This document shows, in pieces, positions 31,674 through 42,539 of a stretch of DNA of 64,000 nucleotides. The stretch comes from Thinopyrum elongatum (Eukaryota > Streptophyta > Magnoliopsida > Poales > Poaceae). Where the stretch lies: contig CM022299.1 of assembly GCA_011799875.1 (NCBI GenBank), forward strand, positions 29,663,996-29,727,995, read 5' to 3'. Both the position numbers and the translations under genes were made by a program. A model generated the notes under the pieces. That model ran no database searches. It saw only the letters and a program-made list of their open reading frames with translations, and was not told the DNA's origin. Positions within the stretch are counted from its first letter, which is position 1, and each line of letters starts with the position of its first letter.

Positions 31674-34600
31674 ATGGCTATAGAGTTTGAGGCATTCGCC
31701 CTCAATGGCCACCACTGCCCTATCTGGGCCATGGACATCATGATCGCTCTTGTGTCTCGTGGGATAATGTGTGCAATCCTGGATTCACCTCTAGTCAGGA
31801 TCACACCACTAACAGAAAAATGGTGTCTTATATATCATAAGGCATTAGATTCAGATCTCAGCATCTGGTTATTCTGTATCAGCAATTCCTGGGATACAAT
31901 GAACCTCAAGGGCAAAGGTTTGAATCTTACTTCAACCTTCAATCCGACATCACCAGCTGTGACGGGACCCTATGGGCACGGAGAATGTGATGGTTGAATA
32001 TGCCTCAACCGACATGTTTGGAGACTATGAATAGTCTTTCAATCTCCTGAGTGGTCAATATAATTGATGTCCATTTACGATGTTGTAACAACAACATAAG
32101 TATTGTTGTCATCATATATTGTATATCACAATATATTGTATCAGCACTTTGGTACAAATACATTTGTATGTATTCTATATATCTGACAGTGATTTTCATA
32201 TTGAGAATCTTCATGTCTATATATAGATTTCTACGGGAGTCAATCCGATGAAAAATGATATGTGCCTTGTGGACATATGCACCACAAACACTATACTCAG
32301 GGAAGTCCAATGTTTCCACTCTCATTGAGAGAAAGGAGATATTTTAAAATCGCTAGACGCGATGAGGTATTTGTTGGCTCAACTCGAGTCATATTTACTA
32401 TCCCTGTGGGTACTTGAGTAACGTCGGGATGCTTTATTGCTTCCCAGGTTTAACTCGTACCCTACTAAACTATGGAGGTATCCATCAAAATAGTTTCCAT
32501 AGCGAAACTTATGATGACAACAAAGAGAAATAACTTCTCTTTACCATATGCAACGGATATGGCAAGCATATTCTCTGTGTATCATCTGGATTGTACTACA
32601 CATACGACACAACCCGCAGCACATGTTGCGTACGAGATAGTTTTCCAGAGTGTCTTGTACATGACAAACTTGGCATACTCGCCTTGGTCATCGATACATT
32701 GGGTTGAAACCAAAACTATCAGCAATTCCAATAGTTTATGATTATTATGATGCTAAATTCTAACAACATTTGGATTTTATGTGCACTACAAGTGACACAG
32801 GGAAGCTAATTTTAAGGCCCGCACACCTTAAAGTCTACGCTGAACCACTCAGACTCCTTGAATGCATCAAGTTGAGGTAAGTGGCTCTTCCCATCCATTG
32901 ACTAGACTATTCAGGTATTCCATGGTTCTAAAAGACATATCTACATGATGGTCTTAAGTGTGTGCTTTATTCACACGAAACCATTGGCTCATTATCCTGA
33001 CATCGATTTCAAGAAAATCGAATGGATAACATTGCAGAATTCTCCTTGAGTGCCTTCTCTATAGACGTTGGATTGAAGTTTAGCAATTTGTCCTAATGTC
33101 TAGACTAAAAATGGTTTGGTAGAATTCTATCCAAAGAGTTAAGCTCATTGCATTATCTTTACTTTGGAATTGCAACTTACCAACTTTACGTTGGAGTCAT
33201 GCAGTTTTACACGCTCATAACAAAACTACATAATATCATTCCCCTCTATCTTTGATATGTGGATATCTACCAAGTATTTCCTATCTGCGGTAATTCGGCT
33301 GCATACTACCGATATCACCACCCGGCATACATCATTGGCCCCTCAACATATAGTTGGGATCTATATGAGGAATAACTGTATTACCGTCAATACCTCAAGC
33401 CCCTCACATGGGGAGTTATTCAAGGCCAGTATGCTGATTCAGTGAGGAACATTTCCAGGCATTAGGGGGAGATTTCAAGTACCATAAAGAATGCCAGGAA
33501 ATTAGTGGAATGTTCAACACATTTCCGCCTCAAATCCACATACTTAAAGATCTGAACCATGCGTTCAGAAGATTTGCAACACATTGCAAATAACCTGCCA
33601 GATTCATTTACTGACTATAGTGTCACACAATCCTACATCCTGCAAAAATATGTCGGAAAGAGTGGAGGTACCAACTAAAACCACTCAACTCCCCGTTCAA
33701 AGCAACAGGGGGAGAAGTACGGCAATAGTACATCAGGATTCAACTTCTTGCAAGCAAGGATATCAAGGCCTTTGAATCAGTAAATGCAAGTCAACTTTAC
33801 GTTGACAGACACCTGATGGATAGTATACACCCGGTGGATGGGAAACCTCCACCAACCTAGGTCATAGTGCACACAATGACCGGGACATCGGAATACCCGA
33901 CTCAACCGCATTGGGAAATCGCAGGCAGTCACCATGGGTAACGATATTTCCATCAACTGTATATATACATATATAGATTCTGGAGAACCATATGACCGGA
34001 AGTCTACAATTGTCGACATATATTTCTCAACTAGATTGCCAAATCCTTTCAAATGAATTCAGATCCAAAGACCATGGCCATGGCAAAGTGTGAACAACAC
34101 TCGGACTGAACTCAAGCAAAGGGTATAATCTAGGTAGAAATAATCTTGCTCAATAATGGGAAGGTATTCATAAGCAATACCTACACCAGTTTTCTTCTGG
34201 AAACAGGATTGAGAACAACAAGGTGGTGAAACAGGGAGTAAGTATTGTAGCACAAGGGTTCACGCAGATACCCAACTATTCTCCGGAGGTGGAATCTCTT
34301 TCCGATAATTTATATCATTGGCAGTACAAAATCATCTATCTCTACAGTTGATAGATGTAGTGGTTACTTATCCATGTAGATCACTAGATTCAGACATATA
34401 TGATTGATTCCCGATGGAATCTCAATTCTGAATCGAAATACAAAATGCAACATATATTGTGTAAAATCAGGAAGTCACCATATGACTTATTGTTGTCGGT
34501 ACATTTGGTACAACCGACGTAGTGAGTTCCTTATTCACAAGGATTACTCCTACAATGATGATTATCCATGTTTGTGTGTCTGCAATGACGACACATGTAA

Positions 34601-35030
34601 TCATCTAAATGACGGAGTTTAAAATGAAGGATTTGGGTAAACCAAAATACCGCTCGTTACTACAAATTGAGCACCTTCATTCATACATTATGGTATACTA
34701 TGTTGTCTATATCCATAATATATTGGAGAAATTCATTGTGGACAAATCTTATCCATCCATAACTCTCATGGTAGTTCATTCTCTAGACGTAGAGAAAGAT
34801 CTATTTAGACCAAGAGATGATGGAAATGAGATATTGGGACTCAACGTTCCATAATGCCATTGGATCCACCAAACACAATTGGTCGGTACTCAAGAATATC
34901 TTTCGATATCTCCAAGGCATCAAACATCTTGTCCTGGTTTTTCGGTTTCACAGAAATGTGAACACCAATATCATTGGATACATCGATCAGATCCCCACTA
35001 TGTCAGATCGTAGACAAGCTTAGTGTTCCT
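31674..35030 (+). pseudogene. decayed copia gag-pol region
   Basis: The first frame (31674-31997) resembles the N-terminus of copia gag. Further on, only short stretches resemble reverse transcriptase and its downstream region (34611-34660 and 34870-34960). Frames are interrupted by many stops and probable deletions. Protease and integrase signatures could not be located. I place the limits by the outermost recognisable pieces. Confidence 0.6.
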
Positions 35031-35683
35031 ACTAGGTGTGGTAGCGCTCTCATGAAGAGTCTTCGAAACAGACCTCATGGCTACATCCACCAACCATTAT
35101 CTCAACGATAATGTTTCTTATGTTGCCCGGATGCAAACAGGTTACATAATAAGCAATATCACTATATTGCATATCTTGCAAGTCAAATCATGCGACTGAT
35201 TTGTTCACCAGGTCTCTACCAACTTCTATGTTCCAGAAATGTGTTCATGGAATTGGTATATGACGACTTCGGAATATACAAGAATCAGGGGGAGTATCTT
35301 CCTGAATTCTTCCTGTTTAAAGCATCATATTATACTCTTTTTCCCTTCATGAGTTTACTATACAGGTTCTCATAAAGGTTTTTAATGAGGTAATATCAAC
35401 ATGAGATCATATGTCATACTTTCTGTTTTCCCCAACAGGGTTTTTGGGAAAGTATATATGACATATTTATTGTCCTCTGAACTCTATGGGTTTTCTCGTA
35501 TTGAGTTAAAAGAGACAATAACCATTATATGTTGCATCATTTTCTCCTTATTTTTCCCACTGGGTTTCCAGGAGTTTTAGCAACATATCAAACACTATAC
35601 TCCTCGCATTTTTCCCACATGGGTTTTTGGAGGAGACTTTTCAAGATGATGATATTACATGGACAAGTGTAGATTAGGGGGAG

Positions 35684-35893
35684 TGTTAAAGCTTAATTAT
35701 GGGGGAATCTCCCCTTGTACCCACCGCAGGCAGTTGCCAAGCCAACTGTCGCGTCGGTTCCTGCCATCTCTCCCGAACGGATGTCTCTTCAATGCATCCC
35801 TTCCGCTTGTATAAATACCTACAATCATCTAATGAAAGAACTACTGATTCACTTTTACATCTGTCTCGTCTCTCTTTCGTTTGATCTCAAACA
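35684..35893 (+). repeat. copia right LTR
   Basis: The LTR is 210 bp, starts TGTTAAAGCTTAATTATGGG and ends CTCAAACA. It is followed by the GGGAG target duplication. Confidence 0.93.
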
Positions 35894-36099
35894 GGGAGGA
35901 GGGAGACACGCAGGAGAATGACGGTACAGAGAAGGAGGAAAGGTGATGTGGACGCCACGTTGACGATACCGGCTGACATGGAGCCACGTGAACAAAACTA
36001 CGATCGTGGGTGTGAAGGCGTGAAGCCCAGACGACACTACCAAAGGGAAGCTGGGCTGAAGGCCCAGTCAAATGCGAAGCACACGGGGTAGTGTCGCCT

Positions 36100-37280
36100 G
36101 GGGAGCCCCTAGAGCTCCTATATGGCGCGTGACGCGCTGGCGAACATGCCAGCGCACACCCCTCCGCTCCCTTGGGCCCCTAGTGGGCCGGCCCACGAGC
36201 GGGCCTGAACACCCCAGTTTTTTTAATTCGTTTTTTACTATTTTTTCTTTTCATTTTTCTTCAATATAATTCGTAAATTAGAAAAGTAAATTTTGTAAAA
36301 AAATGTTCGTGATTTGAAAATAATGAACTTTTTATGAATTCAAATGAAAATTTATTTATTTTGATGAAAAAATTTAAATGAGCATTTTTCTACTAATGAT
36401 GAACATTTTTTATATTTGATGAACAAAATTTGAATACGATGAACATTTTCTAAACTTGATGAACAAAATTTGTATTCAAGAATTGTTTTTTGAAAAAATG
36501 GATGAACAAATTTTGAATTCGACGAACAAATTTTGAATTTGGTGAACAATTTTTTAAATCAATGATGAACAATTTTTGAAATTGGTGAACATTTTTTGAA
36601 ATCAATGAACAAATTTCGAATTTGATGAACATTTTTTGAATTCAATGAACAAATTTTGAATTTTGACAAACATTTTTTCAATCCGAAGAACAAAAAAGGA
36701 ATTTTATGAACATTTTTACACATTGATGAACATTTTTTGAATTTCATACAAAAAAATGTTTACGAATTTTGAAAAAAAAAGAACAAATTTTGAACTTGAT
36801 GAACAAATTTTGAAATTGACGAACAAATTCTGAATTTTGTGAACAAATTTTTGAAATCAATGAACAAATTTTGAAATTGGTGAACAATTTTTGAAATTGA
36901 TGAACAAATTTCAAATTTGATGAACATTTTTTCAATTTGATGAACATTTTTTTCAATTCGATGAACAAATTTTGAATTTTGATGAACATTTTTTCAATCC
37001 GCTGAACAAACAAGTAATTTTATGAACATTTTTTGAATTTGATACAAAAAAATGTTCACGAATTTGGAAATAAAAGAAAAAAAAGGAAAAAGAAAAAGAA
37101 AAAGGAAAAGAAAAGAAAAGAAAAAAAGAAAAAAAAAGAAAAAAGAGAACTAATGAAAAAACCAAAAGAAAATAAATGGGATATGGGCCGGCCCATACGA
37201 GCGCTCAGCCCCCCAGGGGGTGCGCGCCTGGTCGCTCGGCGGCGCCCTATGCGCCATATAGGAACCCGCCCTAGTCAGCG
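36100..37280. mobile_element. Mutator-like non-autonomous element with GC-rich ends and AT-rich core
   Basis: Inverted termini are visible as GCTCCTATATGGCGC (36115-36129) and GCGCCATATAGGAACC (37251-37266). Next to each is a GGGCCGGCCCA block (36184-36194 and 37186-37196). The core is made of degenerate GATGAACAAATTTTGAA units. No transposase is visible and no target duplication could be placed with confidence, so the superfamily call rests on the terminus type. Confidence 0.5.
36300..37060. repeat. degenerate short tandem repeat (GAACAAATTTTGAA units)
   Basis: Units of roughly 18-30 bp with a common core of TGAACAWWTTTTGAAATTGA repeat throughout. They produce spurious minus-strand frames rich in Phe, Lys, Asn and Ile. 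Confidence 0.85.
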
Positions 37281-37489
37281 CTGCAGGCGCCCGTTAAGGA
37301 GCTGGCGCTCGCACTGTCGCTGGCATGGGCCGGCCCACCAGCGCACTCGCTCGCTCGCTCGGGGAAACGAATTCTTTCGCTAGATCCGTCGCTCGCTCGG
37401 ACGCTCGCTAGGAGCCAGTTTTCTTCCTTTTTTTTTTGCTGAAAAACCACCCAGTTTTCCTATTTCTTACGAAATAAAAACAGGTTTAC

Positions 37490-37840
37490 AGATGTAAAGA
37501 AAAAGTTCATCCATTTGAAAAAAGTTCATCCCTTTCAAAAAGGTTCATAGATTTTTGGCAAAAGTTCATCGATATTGAATAAAATTCATCAAATTTGAAA
37601 CAAAGTTCATCGGATTTGAAAAAAGTTCATAGATTCTGAAAAAAGTTCGTCGATTTTGAAAAAAGTTCATCATTTTTAAAAAAATTCATAAAAATTGATA
37701 ATAGTTCACCGAAATTGAAAAGAAAGTTCATCCAATTGGAAAAAAGTTCATTAATTTTGGAAAAAGTTCATCGAAATTCAAAAAAAGTTCATCGATTTGA
37801 AAAAAAATTCTATGAATTGAAAAAAAGTTCACGTAGTTGG
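37490..37840. repeat. degenerate short tandem repeat (AAAAGTTCATCGATTTGAA units)
   Basis: About 15 units with a common core of AAAAAGTTCATCGATTTTGA. It is similar in design to, but distinct in sequence from, the array at 36300-37060, and inverted relative to it (TTCATC against GATGAA). Confidence 0.85.
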
Positions 37841-37975
37841 GGACAATTCGTTGGTCAAGGAAACGGAAGAAAAAGAAAAAACAGAAACCAAAAAAGGAAA
37901 AAAAGGAAAAAGAAAAAAAAGAAAAAGGAAGAAGGATCGAATAAAAGACGAATAGGTTAATTTGTTAGCACGATT

Positions 37976-38047
37976 GCCCTTGTTGGCGGGGTGGTTACAG
38001 CAGCAAGCCCTCGAGGAGAAGGTCGCAGGTTCAAATCGGTCATTTTT
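37976..38047 (+). repeat. tRNA-like (SINE-like) segment with A-box and B-box motifs
   Basis: TGGCGGGGTGG (37982-37992) resembles a pol III A box and GGTTCAAATCG (38026-38036) closely resembles a B box. A T6 run at 38042 could end transcription. Spacing is tRNA-like, but I could not fold a complete cloverleaf. It is probably a tRNA-derived remnant rather than a functional tRNA gene. Confidence 0.4.
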
Positions 38048-38099
38048 TCTTTTTTAACAGAAAAAATCCTTTACAGCGCGGTCATTTGTTCTTTTTTAA

Positions 38100-38270
38100 C
38101 AGAAAAAGTAGTAGAGCAAACTGGGCCGAGCCCAACCAGCCGCGCCTGCAGGCGCCCGTTTGCGAATGGGCGCTTAAGCGCCAAATAGAAATCGCCTGTC
38201 GCCTGCAGCGAGCTTCTAAATGGGCCAAGCACACTATGGTGTCTGATGCCTAGCTGCTCATTACCAGCAG
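38100..38270. mobile_element. end of a second Mutator-like element
   Basis: GCGCTTAAGCGCCAAATAG (38170-38188), read inversely as CTATTTGGCGC, is a variant of the CTATATGGCGC terminus at 36115 and 37262. GGCGCCCGTT appears both here and at 37287. It suggests a second related element overlapping or adjoining the first. Confidence 0.4.
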
Positions 38271-39119
38271 CAGCTTACCTTTGTTTATAACCCTCGAAAA
38301 AAAACACTTATGTTTGTTTATACCCCTCAAGAAAAAAAACTTAGTTTGTTTATCCCCTAAAAAAACCGTATGTTTTTTTTGTCTACAAAAACAAAAACGT
38401 ATTTTTTTTAATGTTTTAGTACTATTATATATATATATATATTTGAAATAGGACTTTTATACTTAAATTTACAAAATTGATCATCAGAAGTTTGAGAAAT
38501 GCTCATGCGGTATAAAAAATGTATTCGAGCATTAATCATTTTCATACCATCCAAAAGGTATTGTGACATTTTAAACATGAAAACGTTTATAATAAAATAT
38601 TTACGGCTTGTTAACGCATTTTAAAAATATATTCCTGACATTTTAGAAAACTGATTATAACATGTAATGTTCTTGTAATGTAGGAAAACATTTTCGTGAT
38701 ATTTTTCAGAAATGTTTATACAATGTAAAAAAATGTTCTCATAGTTTAAAAAAATATTTTGTATCATTCTTTTCAAAAATATGCACGACCAATTTTCTAA
38801 AAAATGTTTATACAATGTAAAAAGGGTAACATAATTAAAACAAATGATCCGTACCATTCAAAAAATGTTGAAGGTGTATTTCAAAATTATTTAACATGTA
38901 TTCAGAAACCTTTATAACATGAATTTGGAAATTGTTCCAAGTGTACATGAAAAATGTACAGTGTGTATCAAAAAAATAGCCATGTGCTAGAAAACAAAAG
39001 GGAAAGATAAAAATGAAAAGAGAAAAAACCAGAATAAAACAGGAAGTAAAAACAAAAGAAAACTAAATAAAACCGTTAAAAACACACAAGGAAAACAATA
39101 GGAAAAAACCACATGGAAT
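38271..39119. other. AT-rich intergenic DNA
   Basis: It contains ATATATATAT (38428-38443) and degenerate repeats around AAAAATGTTTATACAATG. No gene or clear transposon terminus was seen. Confidence 0.5.
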
Positions 39120-40380
39120 GTTCTAAAACCGGTCCATAGTGCCTTCCCGAAACCACATAATTGGGGGGCCGACTAAGGGGATCTCCTTGAGGCGACACTA
39201 TCTTTCACCTTGCAATAAAGCCTATTCGGCGCTCGTGCGATCCATGGCGAGCCGCAAGCTAGTAGCACTCAGCTCGGTCGGCTCACTCGCAAGAACTATG
39301 TCCTGCTTGCAAGACCTACACTCCTTGCACCTCTGGAGCTTCCGCTTGTGGGTCAGCCCAATAACTTGCGTTCGTCTAGTTTTCGAAAACTTCGTTGGAG
39401 CTGTTCGGGAACCTTCCACCAGTTTTAGAAAGGTTCTGACCTAGTTTTTATTTATCTCCTTTCTATTTTTAATTGGTTTTCTACTTTGATTTTCCATTTT
39501 TTTTCTATTCTTTTTTTCAAGTACATGTCAAATAATTTGAATACATGTTGAATTTTTTTCATATACATGTTGAACAATTTTCAAATACACATTGAACATT
39601 TTTATCCGAATAGATGTTGACCATTTTATCAAATGCACATTGATTTTTTTTCTAAATACCCTGTGAAATTTTTATTAAATAAAGATTGAACTTTATATAA
39701 ATGTCATAAACATTTTTTATAAAAATGTGCAAATTTTTTTAAGTGTTAAAACATTTTTTAATTTCATAAACATTTTTATGGTACAATCTGTTTTTCCAAA
39801 ATCACGTCAATAAATTATTATAAACTTTTACATTTCAAGAGCATTTAAAAAAATCATGAACATATTATTAAATGTGTGAACTTTTTAATATGTCACAAAC
39901 ATTTTTTTGAATTATCTGAACAAATGTTGCGATGCCACGAACATTTTTTCAATTTTTTTTAAAAAGTATAGGAACATTTTTCTCAAATGAAAAATCAACG
40001 AAAATCGAAAATGAAAAACGTAGAACAAAAGTGAAAGAAAAGGAAACCACAGAAAACCGATAGAAAACAAAAAACCAAAATTACTCAGAAATTATTAAAC
40101 CGGTGCATATAACCTTCCCAATACCATACGTTTAGGCCAGTCCACTATGGGTAACTCCTTCAGGCGACACACTATCTTCTACGTCGCAATAAGCCTGTTC
40201 GGCGCTCACGCAAGGCAAGGAGAGCTGCGGGCTAGTAGGTCGGCTCGTCCGCTTGACTCGCAAGAACTATGTCTTGCTTATTGTGAGACTTACATACACT
40301 CCTCTCATCTCTGGTTTTCGAAAGATTCCTTGGAGCGGTTCTGGAACATTCCACCAGTTTCGGAAGTTTATGACCGGATC
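39120..40380. repeat. direct duplication with about 970-bp spacing
   Basis: 39150-39425 and 40130-40365 are diverged collinear copies. Shared blocks are CTCCTT.AGGCGACAC, GCAATAA.GCCT.TTCGGCGCTC, CTCGCAAGAACTATGTC.TGCTT, GTTTTCGAAA and TTCCACCAGTTT. AT-rich AAATACA.GTTGAACATTTT repeats fill the space after each. This is likely the repetitive body of Mutator-like elements. Confidence 0.7.
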
Positions 40381-40559
40381 TTTCTGGGACTATTTTCTAA
40401 GTATTTTAATCCTTTTTTACAATTTTATTTTCCTTATTTCCCTGTTTGTTTTTATTTTTTCCCTTTTCTAAATCCACGTCAAAAATTTTACATGTAAGTT
40501 GAAGATTTTTCATACACAGGTATAAGATTTTTTAAAATACACATTGAACATTTTCCAAA

Positions 40560-41120
40560 TACACTAACATTTTTATCCAAATACATGTTGAACATTTTAT
40601 AAATAAACCGCAAACTTTTTTTAAATACACATTGAACTTTTTCATATATGCCAAGAACATGTTTTCAAAATGTGCAAACATTTTAAAAGTGTTACCTACA
40701 TTTTTTAATTTCATGCGCGCATGTGTTCGGCGTAGCTAAGCTACCACATACCCTACTTAGCTAGTTAATCATTTTTATCTAAATACATGTCAAATATTTT
40801 ATGAGATGAATATAGATTTTTTTTTAAATACACGGCGAGCATTTTTAAAATACACATTGAACTTTTTCATAAATGCCAGGAACATGTTTTCAAAATGTGC
40901 AAACATTTTAAAAGTGCTACCTAGATTTTTTTTTATTTCGTGCTTGCGTGCGTGCGACCTATACCCTACCTAGCTAGTTAACATTTTTATCCGAATACAT
41001 GGTGAATATTTTATGAAATGCACATTGAACAATTTTAAAATAAGCGGCGATTTTTTAAAATGCACATTGAACTTTTCATAATACCATGAACATTTCAAAA
41101 AATATGCAATTTTTTTAAAT
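40560..41120. repeat. about 220-bp tandem repeat, 2.5 units
   Basis: CACATTGAACTTTTTCATA.ATGCCA.GAACATG, TTTTCAAAATGTGCAAACAT and CCTA.CTAGCTAGTTAA recur with a period of about 215-225 bp. Units begin near 40560, 40770 and 40980. Confidence 0.75.
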
Positions 41121-42470
41121 TGTTACCAACTTTTTCTTAGTTTCATGAACATTTGTTGATGGTAGAAAACATTGTTCCAAAATTATGCGAACAATATTTA
41201 TTTTATTTTTTACATTTGTAAATTTCTTAAAATGTGAACATACTCTTAATGTGCGAACATTTCTAAAATGTCACGGATATTTTTTTTTGAATGATATGTA
41301 CAAATTTAGTTTTTGCGTGAACCAATTTTGACATGTCACGAACATTTTCTCAATACAGTTTTAAAAACTACTGGAACATTTTTCTCAAATGCTCCAAATG
41401 TAAATAACAGAAACATGGAGCAAACCTGCAGAAGAACTGAATGAACCAAACAATTTTTTTCCTGGGTGAACGGGCGAATCGAATTGGGCCCTGGTTCTGT
41501 TTTCTGTTATTTGGAGAACTAAACTAATTGTCTTGTATAAAGATATGTTTGGGTGGGTTGGGGGGGGGGGGGGGGGGGAGGTAATCAATTAGTTAGAAAA
41601 TTCCACCTTCTTGAGGAACGTGAATAAGGTGACGCATGAGATTGCTAAACCTTGTTCTAGGGATAAGTTTTTTTTTTTGGTGAGGAGAGATAAGGTTTAT
41701 GTATGTTGCTTGGTGATGTTCACTCATGTGCGAGATCTATCTTATATTCTTATACAATGAAGTAAATTGCAGAAAATCACCACTTTGGAGACTAGATTAG
41801 TAGAAAACACTACGCTACATTTCTTTGCCCGAAAACACCACGTCTTGTGTAATCATTTTGCAATAATCACTGATCGTTGGATCTGGCTCTATTAAGTGTG
41901 TTTATGAAAGATGGGGCCCGCCAGTCAGGCTGACATGGCACTGCTTAATAGTATCACACATGTAACGGCGACGTTTGGTAGTGTTATCATCACGTGTGGC
42001 CCTATGGGGTCCACCTGTCATTGGAAGAAAAAAAACGTGTTCGTCTTATCGTCACTACACCGCCGCCCGTCCTGACGAGTGGCAGAGGCCCGCCGCCGCC
42101 TGTCCCGACCCCGGCCAAGGCATAGGCCCGCCGTTGCCGTTGCCGCACCGAGGGCAAAGTAGAGGATGCTGCCAGTCCAGTCCCCGCGCCCGAGCGAGGA
42201 GCGGCCTTCCGCCATGCGCCGGTGGGTCTTGGTCTTGCCGGAGCCGACGCTCGCCCTCCCTCCCACGGGACTAGCCGCCGAGCTGGAGCTCGCCAACCGC
42301 CCGCCGGCGCACCTTCTCAACGCCCGGAACCACCTCGTCACCGTCCAGTTCGTCTAGATCCGGTCGGATCAAGGCATCCCTGCTGGTTGCACACCCGAAG
42401 CCGGGACTCGGCCCCTGCCCATAGATGATCACTACAGTAGTGTTCTGGATTTAATTTGGACAACTTAAAT
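41121..42470. other. intergenic region, no gene supported
   Basis: It includes a G19 run (41560-41578). 41760-42040 contains strings typical of dispersed repeats (AAAACACTACG, AAAACACCACG). The GC-rich block 42050-42360 gives short frames on both strands without a recognised product and may be a captured gene piece or a transposon body. Confidence 0.4.
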
Positions 42471-42477
42471 TAAAATA

Positions 42478-42539
42478 CTCCCTATGTAAAGTAATATAAG
42501 AGGTTTTAGACGTCTTATATTAGTTTACAGAGATACTAG
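42478..42539. mobile_element. degenerate short Stowaway-like MITE
   Basis: TA-CTCCCTATGTAAAGTAATATAAG and CTTATATTAGTTTACAGAG form imperfect arms around TTTTAGACG. It resembles the common wheat CTCCCTCCGTAAACTAATATAAG family with a damaged right end. Confidence 0.7.

Larger units (their letters stand above)
29245..35893 (+). mobile_element. complete but coding-dead copia-type LTR retrotransposon
   Basis: The element has two short LTRs, TGTTAAAG...CAAACA, a primer-site-like CGTTATCAGCACG directly after the left LTR, and a purine tract ATTAGGGGGAG directly before the right LTR. A GGGAG duplication flanks it. The plus-strand interior carries scattered copia traces: a gag-like start at 31674 (MAIEFEAFALNGHHCPIWAMD), an RT segment near 34611 (FKMKDLGKPKY) and a later segment near 34880 (WSVLKNIFRYLQGIKHLVLV). 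None is in an open frame of useful length. It must have been non-autonomous or has decayed badly. Confidence 0.93.

Noticed and set aside
36352..37165. Phe/Lys/Asn-rich minus-strand frames
   Set aside because: They are translations of degenerate short tandem repeats, not genes.
42018..42357. Protein-coding gene in the GC-rich block
   Set aside because: Competing frames on both strands, no recognisable product, no splice context.
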